A stretch of DNA of 64,000 nt, taken from contig CM034606.1 in assembly GCA_020091685.1 (NCBI GenBank), positions 14,865,695-14,929,694 of the forward strand, given 5' to 3'. Origin of the DNA: Lutjanus erythropterus (Eukaryota; Chordata; Actinopteri; Lutjaniformes; Lutjanidae). The position numbers and the translations under genes are program-made. This document shows positions 33,670 through 45,530 of the stretch, piece by piece. The first letter of the stretch is position 1, and every line of letters begins with the position of its first letter. Under the pieces are notes generated by a model. It did no database searches and had not been told where the DNA came from. It saw nothing but the letters and a program-made list of their open reading frames with translations.

Positions 33670-36536
33670 ATGGAGCTAGAGGACCAATGGTGGAAAGGAC
33701 AACTCGCTGCAGATATTTACCAGGCGCTGCGATACAAAGTGAGTGGGACACAATAAGGCTGCGGTCACGCAGGAAGAAGTGGCCCAAAACTTTAAATTTT
33801 GTTTTGATTATACATGATTCAGCTCAGATTGTTTCACGACAGCATCAAGGATAACACAGTTAATAATAGCATGAAAAAGTTTAGATAAATAGTACATAAA
33901 AAAGAATTAAATACTTTTATATGTGGTCCTAAATCAGATGCAGGTAGAGTGACCAGACGTCCTGAAAAACTGAGGACATTGCCTTATTACGACCTGTTGT
34001 CTCAAATTCCTGTCCTGTTTGTTCCTAAAATGAACTATGTAGTAATGATAGATAATGTTTAATATACTTAATCCATAAAAATATCCCGATCAAATAACTT
34101 ATGCAGGCCTTAATTCTTGTTGGTTTATGTGAAATATTTAAGATTGTTCATATCATTAAACTGTTTTAAATCAGATGACAGAGAATGCAGCTACTACTGC
34201 ATTAGGAATTTCTGAAAATAAAACCTAAAACATGTGTTTGTAAGCTCCTGCACCTCAATGTGAATCTTATCAGCTAAAAAGATGTTTAAAATGAGTGTAA
34301 CACACCTGACTTGTGTGTCTCGTAAGTAGAGTCAGGGCACCGTGTTTCATATTATCTTCAAAATCTGTTCCTGATGTTGGAATTCATTATGCAACTTTTA
34401 CGTCACTCGACTTACCTGTAGTGTCTTGTCACAAGACTCTTGCACAGATAGAGAGAGTTGATGGTAGCCCTTGACATCCTGAAATTTTAGATGAAATCTG
34501 TTTTTATGAAGATGTTCACATCACGGCTCTTGCTTCTGACTACATATCTAAACACACCACTGTACAGAAGTATCAGCCATTGCTCCCCCCCCCAAAAAAA
34601 ACATAATTAACACTAAGTTTTCTTTTCGGTTTTAGTCAATTATAATAACCTTGGTGTTCATGTGTATTGTACATATTTTTGCAAGTATGTTGTGTATACA
34701 TAGTATTATAACTGAACTAAACCTGTGTGCTGTGAGATCTCAAACCCAACATGTCGTCTAACAGGAGCTCAAGTTGCCTTCCTACAAAGGCCAGTCCCCT
34801 CAGCTCAACCTGAGGCGATACTTTGCAGACCTCATAGCCATCATCAGCAACCGCTTCAGGCTCTGTCCTGCAGCAAGACACCTGGCTGTCTACCTGCTGG
34901 ACCTCTTCATGGACCGCTATGATGTGACCATGCAGCAGCTTCACATGGTCTCTCTCTCATGTCTTCTTTTGGCCAGTAAGTTTAGAACTGACATCGCACT
35001 CCAGCATGTGACTGTTCGCTCTCTGCGTGGCGTGATGCAGGTTTTGCTCCTTGTTGCAGGCAAATTTGAGGAAAGGGAGGACCGGGTGCCCAAGCTGGAG
35101 ACTCTGAACAGCCTAGGCTGCATGAGCAACATGAACCTGGTCCTGACCAAGCAGGGTTTACTCCACATGGAGCTTCTCCTGCTGGAAACTTTTCAGTGGA
35201 ACCTGTACCTCCCTACAGCTGCTCATTTCATAGAATATTACCAGTCTATTGCCGTCCATGAGGGAGACCTCCATGATGGCGGGCCCATGACCTGCCTGGA
35301 GAAGACCAAACTGTACCTGGCCAAATATGCTGAATACTTCCTGGAGGTTTCCTTGCAAGGTAAAGTGTATTTCATGAGGTATTTGGAGCTCTTAGGTCAC
35401 ATTGAGACAGAATCGGGTATTGCAGAGGTTTACCACAGGGTTGTGTAACGATGTGGGAGGTGTTTATTTGTGCTTAGACCATAACTGCTGTGAAACAATC
35501 AGACAACATTTTATTTCTCTGATTCACCGTCTGCCTCGCTACTGGTGCTCTGGTGGTCAAGCTTATGAAACCACAGTTGCGTGCTCTCTCTCATCCAAAC
35601 AAATGAACACAAACTGAAGGAAGCTTCTTGGTGTTGCAGTTGTGCCCCATCATGATTGGATTTAAGATGTTGGTTCATCAAAATGGATATTTTTAAATTA
35701 CAGTTAAAAGCTAGTGAGAAATCAGTAAGTAGATGTAGCTTTAGCTTTAGCTTTAGCTATGGCTAGCCGTGTCCATCTTTGTAACTTACTGTTTCCTTTC
35801 TTCCCTCAGATCATGTGTTTTTGTGTTTTGCCCCCTCACTGGTGGCTGCTGCATGTGTTGCCACCTCCCGCCTCATCCTCCACCTGTCCCCGACATGGCC
35901 ACCCCGACTGCAGCGCCTGACAGGCTACACATGGGAGAACCTGGTCCCGTGTTCTCAGAAACTACTCATGTGTGTAACTGTTTGATTAAAAAATGACTTT
36001 AGTCACTTAGGACAATTAAACATACAGGAATTCATCTTGATGATAGTGGTGTAGATGGACACATATTACAAAGGCAATATGATCTAGCCCTCAGTACAAA
36101 CAAGAGGTTACAGATTTCATGCTTTACATTCAAAAAGAGAGACCTAATCAACAGCACAACTCTTTCTTCCTATTTTTCTAGTGCACATGACAGTGACGTC
36201 AAAGAGGCCAACAAGCAGAAGTGCCAGCAGCCCGGGCCGCAGCAGCAGGGCCAGTCGGTGTACCACAGTTCAGGCCAGACAGCCGCTGTGGCGCAGTACC
36301 TGCACCGGCCCAGCATGCAGTATCCCCAGCAGGCTCCGCAGCCAGGCCTGGCCCCTAACCACAGGCCTGCCTCCTACCTCAGCCACTCAACCGCCAGCCT
36401 GCAGGCACCTAACGGCCCCCAGCATGGCAACATCCAGGCTATCACTTCTTCACTGGATCCAAAGTCCAACATTCCCAACAGGGCTTACCAAGTCAGCATG
36501 CACTACAGCTGCGCTGCCCCATGCTTTGACAGATGA
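33670..36536 (+). CDS. CCNJ: Cyclin J, complete, five coding exons
   Basis: Cyclin J is a conserved cyclin whose Drosophila counterpart binds Cdk1 and acts in oogenesis and early nuclear divisions; its vertebrate role is less clear. Exons 33,670-33,738, 34,765-34,975, 35,060-35,359, 35,810-35,969 and 36,182-36,536 join in phase to 364 residues (human about 372). The N-terminus [20 protein letters not shown] is nearly identical to human CCNJ. The first cyclin fold follows, with the [13 protein letters not shown] helix, the [16 protein letters not shown] helix and [16 protein letters not shown]. The second, weaker fold contains [20 protein letters not shown] and then [18 protein letters not shown]. 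The C-terminal third is glutamine/proline-rich and divergent, but the final residues [16 protein letters not shown] are conserved. The donor of intron 4 was fixed at AT|GTGTGT because only that choice restores the family sequence [13 protein letters not shown]. Confidence 0.96.
34976..35059 (+). other. CCNJ: CCNJ intron 2, 84 nt, stop-free and in frame
   Basis: The donor is GTAAGT after GCCA and the acceptor is CCTTGTTGCAG. The length is exactly 28 codons with no stop, so one frame stays open through exon 2, the intron and exon 3. Retention would insert 28 residues within the cyclin box between LLAS and KFEERED. Confidence 0.85.
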
Positions 36537-37175
36537 TCTGTTGTCAGGATTTTGTCATTTCTGTGGAGTAAGAGATATCATTGGTTTCCCTTGAACAGGA
36601 TACAGTAAAGGAAAAATGATGTTTTTAATTTGAAAGGACTTGATGAGATTGGTCAGCACTTTGAACTACAAGGTGTACGCAATGTGCAATATGCATACGC
36701 TGCTGTAATTTCCTGTGGAGAGGCTGCATGAGGGATTTTTCTTTGTTTGAGATATCAAGTATGAATGTTGTGAGTTGGCTAGACAGAGTTTGCACTTATG
36801 TACCCATTAGTGTTACTGTATAATTTAGCTACAGACCAAAAGTCTTGTATTTATTTGAGCCAGATTACCTCAGACGTATTGAACGTACAAATACCTCTTG
36901 CCTGTAGCCTTTATGACTATTACTATGCTAAGATGAAGGGCAAAAAGGGACTTTATGGTTGAAATAAGAGAGCACAGTTTGTGTTGGTGTTCTGTTTTTG
37001 TTTTTTCTTTTGTTTTTGTGGGATGAGTGTCATTTGTAAAACTAGAAAAGAATATACTCAGCTAGTCATGTTATTAGCAGAGAGAGATAGCTGCTCTTCT
37101 GTACACAGAGGATTTCAGTCAGTGCTGTGCACTTCTACAATGATAGTTTTAAATAAAAAATACAAGTCTGTGTTA
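36537..37175 (+). other. CCNJ: CCNJ 3' untranslated region
   Basis: Non-coding sequence after the TGA stop, extending to just past AATAAA at 37,152-37,157. A T-rich run lies at 36,996-37,018. No further exon is expected, because the conserved C-terminal residues precede the stop. Confidence 0.6.
37152..37157 (+). terminator. CCNJ: CCNJ poly(A) signal
   Basis: AATAAA lies 616 bp after the stop and is followed by a GT-rich segment (AAGTCTGTGTTAGTTG). It is the first canonical signal after the coding region. Confidence 0.6.
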
Positions 37176-37235
37176 GTTGAACTGAGATTTTTGTCCTGTG
37201 CATTTCTTTGATATTGCCTAAATATAGTAACTCCA

Positions 37236-37975
37236 AGTTTAAAGGGCCAGTCCGTAAGATTTATAAGGATCTATTGACAGAAATGGAATATAATATTCAT
37301 CAATGTATTTTTATCAGTGTATAATCCACCTGAAAATTAGAATCATGTTTTTGTTACCTTACAATGAGCTGTTTTTACCGACAGAGGGTGCAGATCTTCC
37401 TCTACAGAGTTTGTAATGGTGCATCTATGTGTTTCCTCAGTAGCCCTATGTGGACAAACCAAATACTGGCTTTAGAAAAAAAGCATACTCTTTCTGCAAT
37501 AAGTGCTGGGACTAGGAACCTTCAGAGAAGCTCAATGCATTTTCACCGCAGGGACCAGAGGCACGTTCAGTCTGAAAATAGTGTGCACCGTTTCACTACG
37601 GTTTCCAGATTGAATGTCACATTTCCTCAAAACAGTGCACAACGATGTATAACAGGCTTTGAGTCTTCTCTCGTTTGGTGGGTGAGCCACAGGTGTTACC
37701 CAATCAGCAGCTGCATGTATGTAAACACTGGCATATTAAAAAGGCAGCGCGGTGCAGTGTGCTTGCGTACACAACATGGTGTACAATGCAGCACCATTTC
37801 AGTTTTGCTACGTTTTGTCAGGGCCCAGCTTCTAGTACTTTACAAAAGTACCAGAACTTTGGGGTTGGGGCTTGAGTGCCAAACATTTCTGATTGGTCGC
37901 ATACTCCCAGCATTTTATTTTCAGCTTCGAAGCAGATTGTTTTATATTCATGGTGATTCAACACATTAATATGGG
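37236..37975. mobile_element. MITE-like element(s) downstream of CCNJ
   Basis: Starts TTTAAAGGGCCAGTCCGTAA, then AAGGATCTATTGACAGAAAT and GGAATATAATATTCATCAAT, later GTGTATAATCCACCTGAAAA and TATGTGGACAAACCAAATAC with TGGCTTTAGA. This is the exact motif order of a common percomorph non-autonomous DNA transposon. From about 37,840 a second repeat type appears (AAAAGTACCAGAACTTTGGG then TTGGGGCTT), so the right part is probably a different element. The 201-residue open frame here is a by-product. Confidence 0.65.
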
Positions 37976-38564
37976 AATTACAGATTAAAGCATACAACAG
38001 ATGGACTGACGAGTCGACAAAGTCCCAGCCTTATTGAGTGTTTATGCTCAGGATGAAATCCATGCTTACTGTTACACGAATAATAATGTCTCTCCATCTC
38101 TTTAAAGTCCTGCACAAAAATTGCATGTGAAAACATCAGAATTTGCCTAATCTTTGTGCGTTTTTAGATCACAATGGAAGCACAGACAACGACAGGCTGG
38201 GCTTAAAAGTTTGGGTTGGAAATGCAGCTGTAAAGGCGTTCATGCAGTTACGCATGAGCACTGAGGTCATACTTGGTGCTGGTGTTGTACTAGTCAGGAA
38301 TTTACAAATACTGCAATGGCAAAGGCATGATGCACCATGCGCTATCTCTGACTGGCTTACCCTGATATTCTTATGTAACTCTAACCAGTCATCACCCCTC
38401 ATGGGCTCAACGGACTGCATAATACTGAGAGGTGTTTCTAATTCTAACTCTGCAGCCCTCATGTATGTAAATGAAAGGACAAAAGTAGCAATGAGTAAAT
38501 GTGGTCCAGTACAACGGCATCTTTGTGACCTCAATAATAAACATACTTGAATTTACACATTTCC

Positions 38565-38680
38565 AACAATGTCACCAGGAACTGAACATTATGAGCTTTG
38601 CAAAGATAGATGTTAGGTGGAGCTGTTGTATGCACTTGTACAGGTGTTCATAATAAAGTGGGCCCTGAGTGTATATATTA
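38565..38680. repeat. Repeat tail with CATAATAAAGTGGGCC
   Basis: GTACAGGTGTTCATAATAAA followed by GTGGGCCCTGAGTGTATA at about 38,638-38,677 is a variant of a very frequent teleost repeat terminus (usually ...CCTAATAAAGTGGCC...GTGAGTGTA). Only the terminal part is convincing. Confidence 0.55.
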
Positions 38681-39840
38681 TAGGCAGTTTTCAGGTACTT
38701 GTCAGAAGAAAGTCCTTGTCAAGTGCTGCTGGTGGTTTTGTATCTGTCACTGTGGCCGTATTAAAATGCACTCTACTTGTTCAGCAGGTGAGATAGTGAC
38801 AGCAGCTTATCATGAGGTCTTGGAGCCAGCAGCAGGAGTTAATAAAAAAATGTAATTTCCAGCTGTAGGGTGTTCAGAATATAGTGAAAGGAAGGATGCC
38901 CTTGGGTTGAGGTGCCTTTATTGCGTGTCATTCCCCAGCTTTCTCCCCTCTTTTTCCTGTTATCTTTCTGCTGTTTGGGCTCTAATACAGACACAAAATG
39001 CCAAGAAACCGTGACAATAATGCCTCACAAATGACAGCTGACGGGAAAAAACAGCAAATGGTTCTGGCTCTGGAAGACTTTTACTGCTCACTGGAATTCA
39101 TTCTCCAAGTGTGTGGAGCTTGAAAGGAGGGATGAACACTATTTTATCCCTTAAGATATTCCCTCATACCCCATTCACTGACCCTCTTGACCCTGTATGA
39201 AAGCATCTACAGTCATTATGTTTCTGCACTCATTTATTCAGTTTTTTTCCCTGAAATGTTTTTGTTCCTTAATTTGAATTTGTCCCAATAACTGTTACTG
39301 TTAAGAGTAAGTCTATTCAGTAATATATGTCAATTTCTCTCTCTCTTTCTCTGCTTCCTGGGATCTAATGACAATGCATTATTTGAGTAATTCAGTATAT
39401 TAAACTACCATTTACAGCAGAGACAAGGCACTCCACAGACTGCAGAGGGCAGTATGTACCACTGTTGATGCTCTTCATCTCAGTGGCTTCACTGCTCTTC
39501 TGTTCCTGTCTCTCTTAGGAAAAAATGCTTTACCAATGTTTTCACCTCATATTCTGGACAAATAATGTCATGAAATCATGCCAGCTGTCTGTGTGCTATA
39601 AAACATTGTCTTTGGCTGCTAATGTGTTCACAATTCAGCCTCTTTAAAATCCCCAAAATTTACTCAAGTACTGTACTTCAGTACAATTTTAAGGTAATTG
39701 TACTTTGCTTGTATTATTTTCATGCTTTGTGCTTTATACCACTCCATTACAGGAGGGAAATGTCGTACTCTTTGCTCCCCTACATTTATTTGACAGCTTT
39801 TACTCATTACTTTCCAATCAAACTATTGATGATAATCATC

Positions 39841-40188
39841 AGATTAAAGGGGTAGTTCACTATATTAGCTTCAGTAGATTGAAGTCAGCATGCTCTCAGT
39901 TTGGAGAAGTGAGGAGCATCAGGACAGAGTCAGCAACAAAAGGTGTTTTAGACAATTAAAGGTCCACCTGAAAACAATTAAAATCTCTTTAATATTGTCA
40001 CTGCTTTACCTTGTCATCAGACAGCCTTTTACACTGTTATATATGTCAAATATCACTCTCTCCACATCAACAAACCAACTCCATAGGCAAAATAATTTTA
40101 CCTCATATTTTTGCTTGCTGCCTCAATCTGTTAGTTTCTTGTTATTGTGTGATTTTGGTAAATCCAAACTATCCTTTTGAAACACCAG

Positions 40189-40228
<40 letters not shown>

Positions 40229-40620
40229 AAAAGAAAAAAAATAACAGATCGAGGAGGCAGTAGACCAGCAACTCCTGTGATCTTCAGAGTAAAATAACTG
40301 ATTTCCCATAGAGTTTGTTTGGTTTGGAGAGAGATATCTGGCTTATACAAACGCAGTTTCCTGTCAGTAAAGGTTGTCTAAGGGCAGAGTAAATCTGAGA
40401 AAATATTCCAAATTTAGCTTACACTTAAACAGATTTTTTTTAGATCGGCCTTTTTTACCTTTTGTTTCTGATCCCGTCCACGGTGGTACATAGCTTCTCT
40501 GCTGGTGTCCATCTTTGCTTCTCCAAACTGGGGACAGACAACCACCTTCTGAAGTAGCTCTTACACTGACTATCAATAAGTCAACCTCACTTCAAATGAT
40601 ACACACCATCCCTTTAATCC
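39841..40620. mobile_element. Inner MITE with inverted ends
   Basis: The left end is ATTAAAGGGGTAGTTCACTA (39,842 onwards) and the right end is ACACCATCCCTTTAAT, ending near 40,619. The reverse complement of the right end starts ATTAAAGGGATGGTGT, giving imperfect terminal inverted repeats. Subterminal GGAGAAGTGAGG (39,902-39,913) and its near-complement further right (CTTCTCCAAACTGGGG, about 40,519-40,534) add to the inverted symmetry. It carries no coding capacity and includes the (CA)n at 40,190. Confidence 0.65.
40189..40226. repeat. (CA)n microsatellite
   Basis: Pure CA run inside the inner MITE, followed by an A-rich GAAAAAGAAAAAAAATAAC tract. Confidence 0.95.
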
Positions 40621-43600
40621 ATAATGAAAATAATTATTAGTTGCAGTCCTATACAAAATAGCAAAAATGTGCTCCACCTTAACCAACTGCAAAAGTAAAA
40701 TTCTGCTTTTGCATTAATTAATAATAAGATCAGCCACAGGAGATGTTCTTCTGTATTGAATACTTTTACTATTAATACTTAAGTAAATTATTCCTGATTA
40801 TACCTACATACTTTTACTTATTTTCAATGCAGGACTTTTACTTATATCAGAGTATTTTTACAGCGTGGTTTTAGTACTTATACTTAAGTAAAGGATCCAA
40901 ATACTTCCTCCACTATGTCTGAAGGTTAGATCATTTAACTGGTTGCTCAAAGCTTGGAAAGGAATAAGCTAAATATTTATACAAGTAACATTGTGTACCT
41001 CTGAGGTGAACCACATGCCCCCACTCTCCTGGACATCAGAGAAAAAAGGACAAGTTTAGAATCAGCCACAAAGCCAGTGTCTTCTCAGTTACATACAATC
41101 TAAATAAATTGGTTCTTTTCCACACCAAAATTTTGTTTATTCCAGTCTGGAGTCATGGCTATACTTTTACAGAAGCCCCACACTGTCTTGATAGATTCTA
41201 ATTGAAGTCAGTTCCTGTTATAAAACAATGCGGTCAGGTCTGATGGAAACGACGCTTCCAAGTAAGCCTCTAATGCACTCTTGATTCCTAAATGTCACAA
41301 TGTGGCAGGCCCACTAAAATAGCATTTCCGCTCTGAGGTTATACGCTGCAGAGCTTCCTGTGGAGGAGGAAGCAGACTGATGAACCTGGTGGTGAGGAGT
41401 CTTCTCTGCTCCCCCTCCCAAACGCTGCTCTTCACGTACTGTGGATATCAGTTCAGCAGCCAAACCAGTAGGTGGATTTATGAAGCTGTCCAGGAAGATT
41501 CATCTTAACCGCCTGTTTATTCACTGTGTCCTGCTGTGTCCGGGTACATACCAGCAGCGGACCAGCTACTGACTCACACACCTTTAAAAATACATATTGG
41601 CTCAGCGTTGATCTTTTTGTCAGTCTCTTGACTTCACAAACCTGTTTAATGTGTCGTCAGGGTTCTGCAGGAAAACCACAAAGGACGAGGTAAACTTACT
41701 CAGCTTGGTTTGAGTCTCTTCTCAATGAGACTGGAAACCTGAACTCTCAATGCCACGTGATCATTTTTAAATGTCCAGACAAGGTTCAGGAGAGGAACAG
41801 TCAAAGAAAACAAATGAATGACTTTCTTTTCTGTGGGTGCTAAAATATTGAGCCTGAAAAACCAAACCACCCACCTATCCATCTGTTACTCCACGCACAC
41901 TTAACAAATTGTATTTTCCATATTCAGAATGTATATTTCTGCATAATAATCAGTGTGATGTAATGCTTTGATGATTACAGTAACCTTGGAAAAAACACTT
42001 GGTTGGTTTGTCTTGCTGCAATTGATCAAACCAGAACACAGAAAGTCTCCTGAGCATGAATTTTCCCGAGGAACAAAAACAGCTGTCAATAGAGAATAAA
42101 CATCCATGTTGAAAAAGACATGTTGGCACACTAGTATAATCGCTCACATTGAGATGAGATTGTATTTTGTTTGGACTCCATGAATTTTCTCTGGATGGCA
42201 GCAGAGTTTTCTACTTTAAATTCAGCATCTTAGAAATCGTGACCACGTAACAGTGTTTTATCTGCCGTCTGAGTGCTTTTGAGACGCTGAACTTCAAAGT
42301 TTTCACATCTTAGAGGCCATAACCATACGGTAAAATTATTTTATTTGTCAAAAAACAAGCACCCTGGAGACACTCTAAATCACATTGTGTGTGTGTCGCA
42401 TGTTAAATGTGTTTTCAGGACATGAGTTTTGCAGATAGGACCCTGTAATACTGAGAACTTATTTTTTACTTGGAAATATAAGGTTCTAAGGATTAAGGAC
42501 AGAAATCAAGGGTTTTTACATTCTTTTTCTGTTTACTGCTGTCCTTCCGTCCCTCTCCACTTTTTCGCTGAAATTCACGGGTGCAAGCTAAACAGCTCAC
42601 ACCCAGTTGTGAGCATGGCTGAGTCAGCTTAAGATTACTAAATTGTTGTGAGATTTCACACATTTTCATTACGTTTTTCAGCTCTTAGCCACAGTCACAA
42701 AGCATTGACAAAGAACTGACACAGTAAGGAATCAGAATTTGATTGATCCTCTTCTGTAAACTACTATCCGAGCATTGATCGGTGCATTGCTGATAGAGCT
42801 TTATAGATGTAAGAGAGTTAGTGATTCCAATAATAGACGAATACTGAAAATAAATTTAAAAAAGTATTTAAAAATGTTCCATGTGACTAACTAATTTTTG
42901 ACTGACTAATCAAGTGTTTTAAGCAATGAATTTTAAAATGAGTAGTTTAAATCTATGAAGATATATGCAAGGATGAGAAAATCCACTTATATCTGAAAAA
43001 TACAACTGCAGCATGACTATTCAAAGATAGCTTCAAAGTTTTTATTCTCATTCCCATATTTGTTGTACACGGAAAAAGTAAGTGGTGACCACAATTGTTC
43101 CTCCCATCCATACTGGCCATGAAGAGCTCCCTTGAGAGTGCATTTCCAGTGGACTTGTTCTGCACAAAAATGTATTGAGTTTTTAAAAATCACAAACACA
43201 AAAGTTACAAAGTTAAGAAATATGACATTCCTTTGGATTGGTAACACAAAGAGGGAATTTTGTTCTAAAAAACATTCAGATTGCTGAAGCCTTGTATTAC
43301 CTTTGGCTGAACTTTTGAATGCAGTTTTGCAGGGCTGAGGATTTTTGATGCTGTCCCACATCTCTTAATTTAGAGTTGGACCTAAGCAGGATCACTTCAC
43401 AACCAGTACAGGAGGGATGATTATAGCTCTCTTCTCGTTCTGTGCACGTATAGCCAAGTGAGTATTGCGTTTAAATTCTAAACCTGTCCTTCAATATGCA
43501 TTATTTAAAGTAATTTAACAGAAAAGCACGGTCCATACAGTATTGAATGCTGCATCCAAGCCCAAGAGGTGCAAGGCATTAGTGATCACAGCTGTTGGGG

Positions 43601-44699
43601 ATTTCTGCAAAGAGAATGAGATTTATCACATATGCAGTTGTTTCTTGTGTGATAAAAATGGGGCAGAAGACCACATTTTATTCAGACAAAAAAGATAAAT
43701 TGGTTACAGACCTGGAAATCAAGGGAATCGAGTCTGTGTGTGTCTTTAGATATTGGACAAATGCATGCTTAAAACAGAAAGAGGGATAATATGCAGGGAA
43801 TTATGCATCAAATTCAAAACAGCAGTACTAACAGTACTAAACAACTCCTGAAGGAAGGGACTTTTGAGTTTAAGTAAGTGGTGAAAAGTCTGTAAGCAAA
43901 GAGGATGAAAGAAGACAAATAGAAGTACCAAAGAATAAGCAATAACAAAAAACAAAAAAAGTTCTGGTTATATCTCTTTCTCACAGAGAAGAATGAGCAG
44001 TGTACAGAAAGAGCTCCTAAACCTCAAACACTGAAAGCAGCCTGACTTGTCAAGCTGTTCTTCTGCTGTGAAGTCAGACTGCTCCTTCAGGGCACGCAGG
44101 CGAAAGCTCACAGTTCTCTGTGTCTCTGTTCACAAGACAACAACAAGGGGAGGCTGGTTTGAGGACTGCTCCAAAGCGCACTTTGGTACATTACTGTGTT
44201 TCATGTTGCAAGTTCCAAAAAAACACTTTGACATCTAGAAGGGTAATTATAATGTTGACTATAATCAAAAGATTTATGTTGCTCTGAATAAAACAAAGTC
44301 ACACTATGATGAGAAATATTACTTCTCCTACTGGTGATATTGGGATTTTTTTTCTGGGGAAAGGCATAAAACAAGTATCAGGAAACAAAGGTTGAAGAAT
44401 TTTATAGCTAACTATATGTTAACCACGTGGTAAGCAGAATAGCCTCGTTATCTAGAGCTTAGAAGCCAAAGAGGTTTAACTGTGTCTGTGTACTGTGCTA
44501 ATTTACAGCAGCAGCAGTCTCTACTCGGCTGATTCAAAATAAGTTTAGCATCGTCAGTTCTTGAGCTGAAAAGGACCTAACTGGCTAAATTTGGTAGCAG
44601 TGGCTGACCTTGCTAGTGTAAGACCTGGGGCTTAAACACAACAGAAGGACGCTCATAGTGAGGCCTTAAAGCTACTGCAGGTGCAGCACCAAATTACAG

Positions 44700-44753
44700 A
44701 TTTTTTTTTTTCAGTTTTTGTTTGTTTCTTTCTTTTTTTTTTCCTTTCCCCCC
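44700..44753. repeat. Pyrimidine-rich low-complexity tract
   Basis: T-rich tract with scattered C and G residues, ending TTTCCTTTCCCCCC. It could be an old poly(T)/poly(A) retroposon tail on the minus strand, but no element body is evident. Confidence 0.7.
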
Positions 44754-45319
44754 AAAATTAAAATAAGTCTGAAAATACATATCAAGATTAATTCAACATA
44801 TTATCAGCAAAGACAAATCTTCTGATTTGTAAACAAAACAAAACATTTAATTTAAACAATACTGACAAAAGGCTACCCATAAATCCTTGTGCAATGTGAG
44901 TTAGCTAACGTACAAAATTGGTACAGCAAATTAGTTAGCTACATATTACTGAAATATATTGGCCAATTAGTTGTATTATTATTCCAAGAGTAGAGTGACC
45001 TGCATGAGCCACAATGGATTATTTTGTAACTTCACAAGCAAGAGATTTTGACACACCCTGCAGCTCAGAAACCACTGGCAGAAGTAGAGAGGGTGAACAT
45101 TAGCCGTGCTACAGTTGCTGCTGTTTTAGCATCTGCCCTACTACATATACTGAATTTGATCAGTATACGGGGGCTCCTGCTCCATCTCCCTATCCGTTAA
45201 GGGGCTCATGGTCTGAAAAGCATTGAATAACTCAAGAGAGAGCTTAAGAGAAGAGGAAGGTACCTGATTGGCTGAAGGATGGCTGTTGATAACACCACTG
45301 TCATGAAGTGACATGGAAT

Positions 45320-45530
45320 AAAAAATGATAGCATTAAATCAAATGTGTTATTATGAAATAAAACTTGACATGACATTAAAATTAATGATGAAATAACATT
45401 TTGTAATAATGAATTTTGCTGATTTGCATCAAATTATTGCTTTGTTTATGTATATTTTAATATATTCTGCACTTTATTCAAATTATTATTTGTTTCATAA
45501 TATTTTATTTATTTCATATTGAATGTTCTG
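45320..45530. repeat. AT-rich stretch with inverted internal words
   Basis: The words ATTATGAAATAAAAC and AATAACATTTTGTAATAATG on the left face TTTCATAATATTTTATTTAT on the right. This gives partial inverted symmetry, as in AT-rich palindromic MITEs. The evidence is weak and no terminus is sharp. Confidence 0.3.

Larger units (their letters stand above)
39650..40917. mobile_element. Outer repeat split by an inner MITE
   Basis: The left piece (about 39,655-39,835) runs from TACTCAAGTACTGTACTTCA through TTTATACCACTCCATTACAG to CATTTATTTGACAGCTTTTA. The right piece (about 40,625-40,917) continues with TTAGTTGCAGTCC and AAGTAAAATTCTGCTTTTGC and ends TACTTAAGTAAAGGATCCAA then ATACTTCCTCCAC. The left TACTCAAGTACT and the right ...TACTTAAGTAAAGGATC...CTTCCTCCAC ends are a familiar percomorph repeat pair. 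The two halves are separated by the insertion at 39,841-40,620. Confidence 0.65.

Noticed and set aside
34774-35448. Single 224-codon exon for the cyclin J core
   Set aside because: It contains an in-frame intron (GTAAGT...TTGCAG). Removing it restores the continuous family sequence LLASKFEE. The end beyond 35,359 is intron read-through.
37364-37969. 201-residue open frame
   Set aside because: It lies inside recognisable interspersed repeats and its protein resembles no family I know.
38143-38550. 135-residue open frame downstream of CCNJ
   Set aside because: No splice sites, no recognisable domain, and an equally long frame on the opposite strand; likely chance.
40011-40244. Short open frame ending in an HTHTHT tract
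   Set aside because: The tail is the translation of a (CA)n microsatellite within a MITE.
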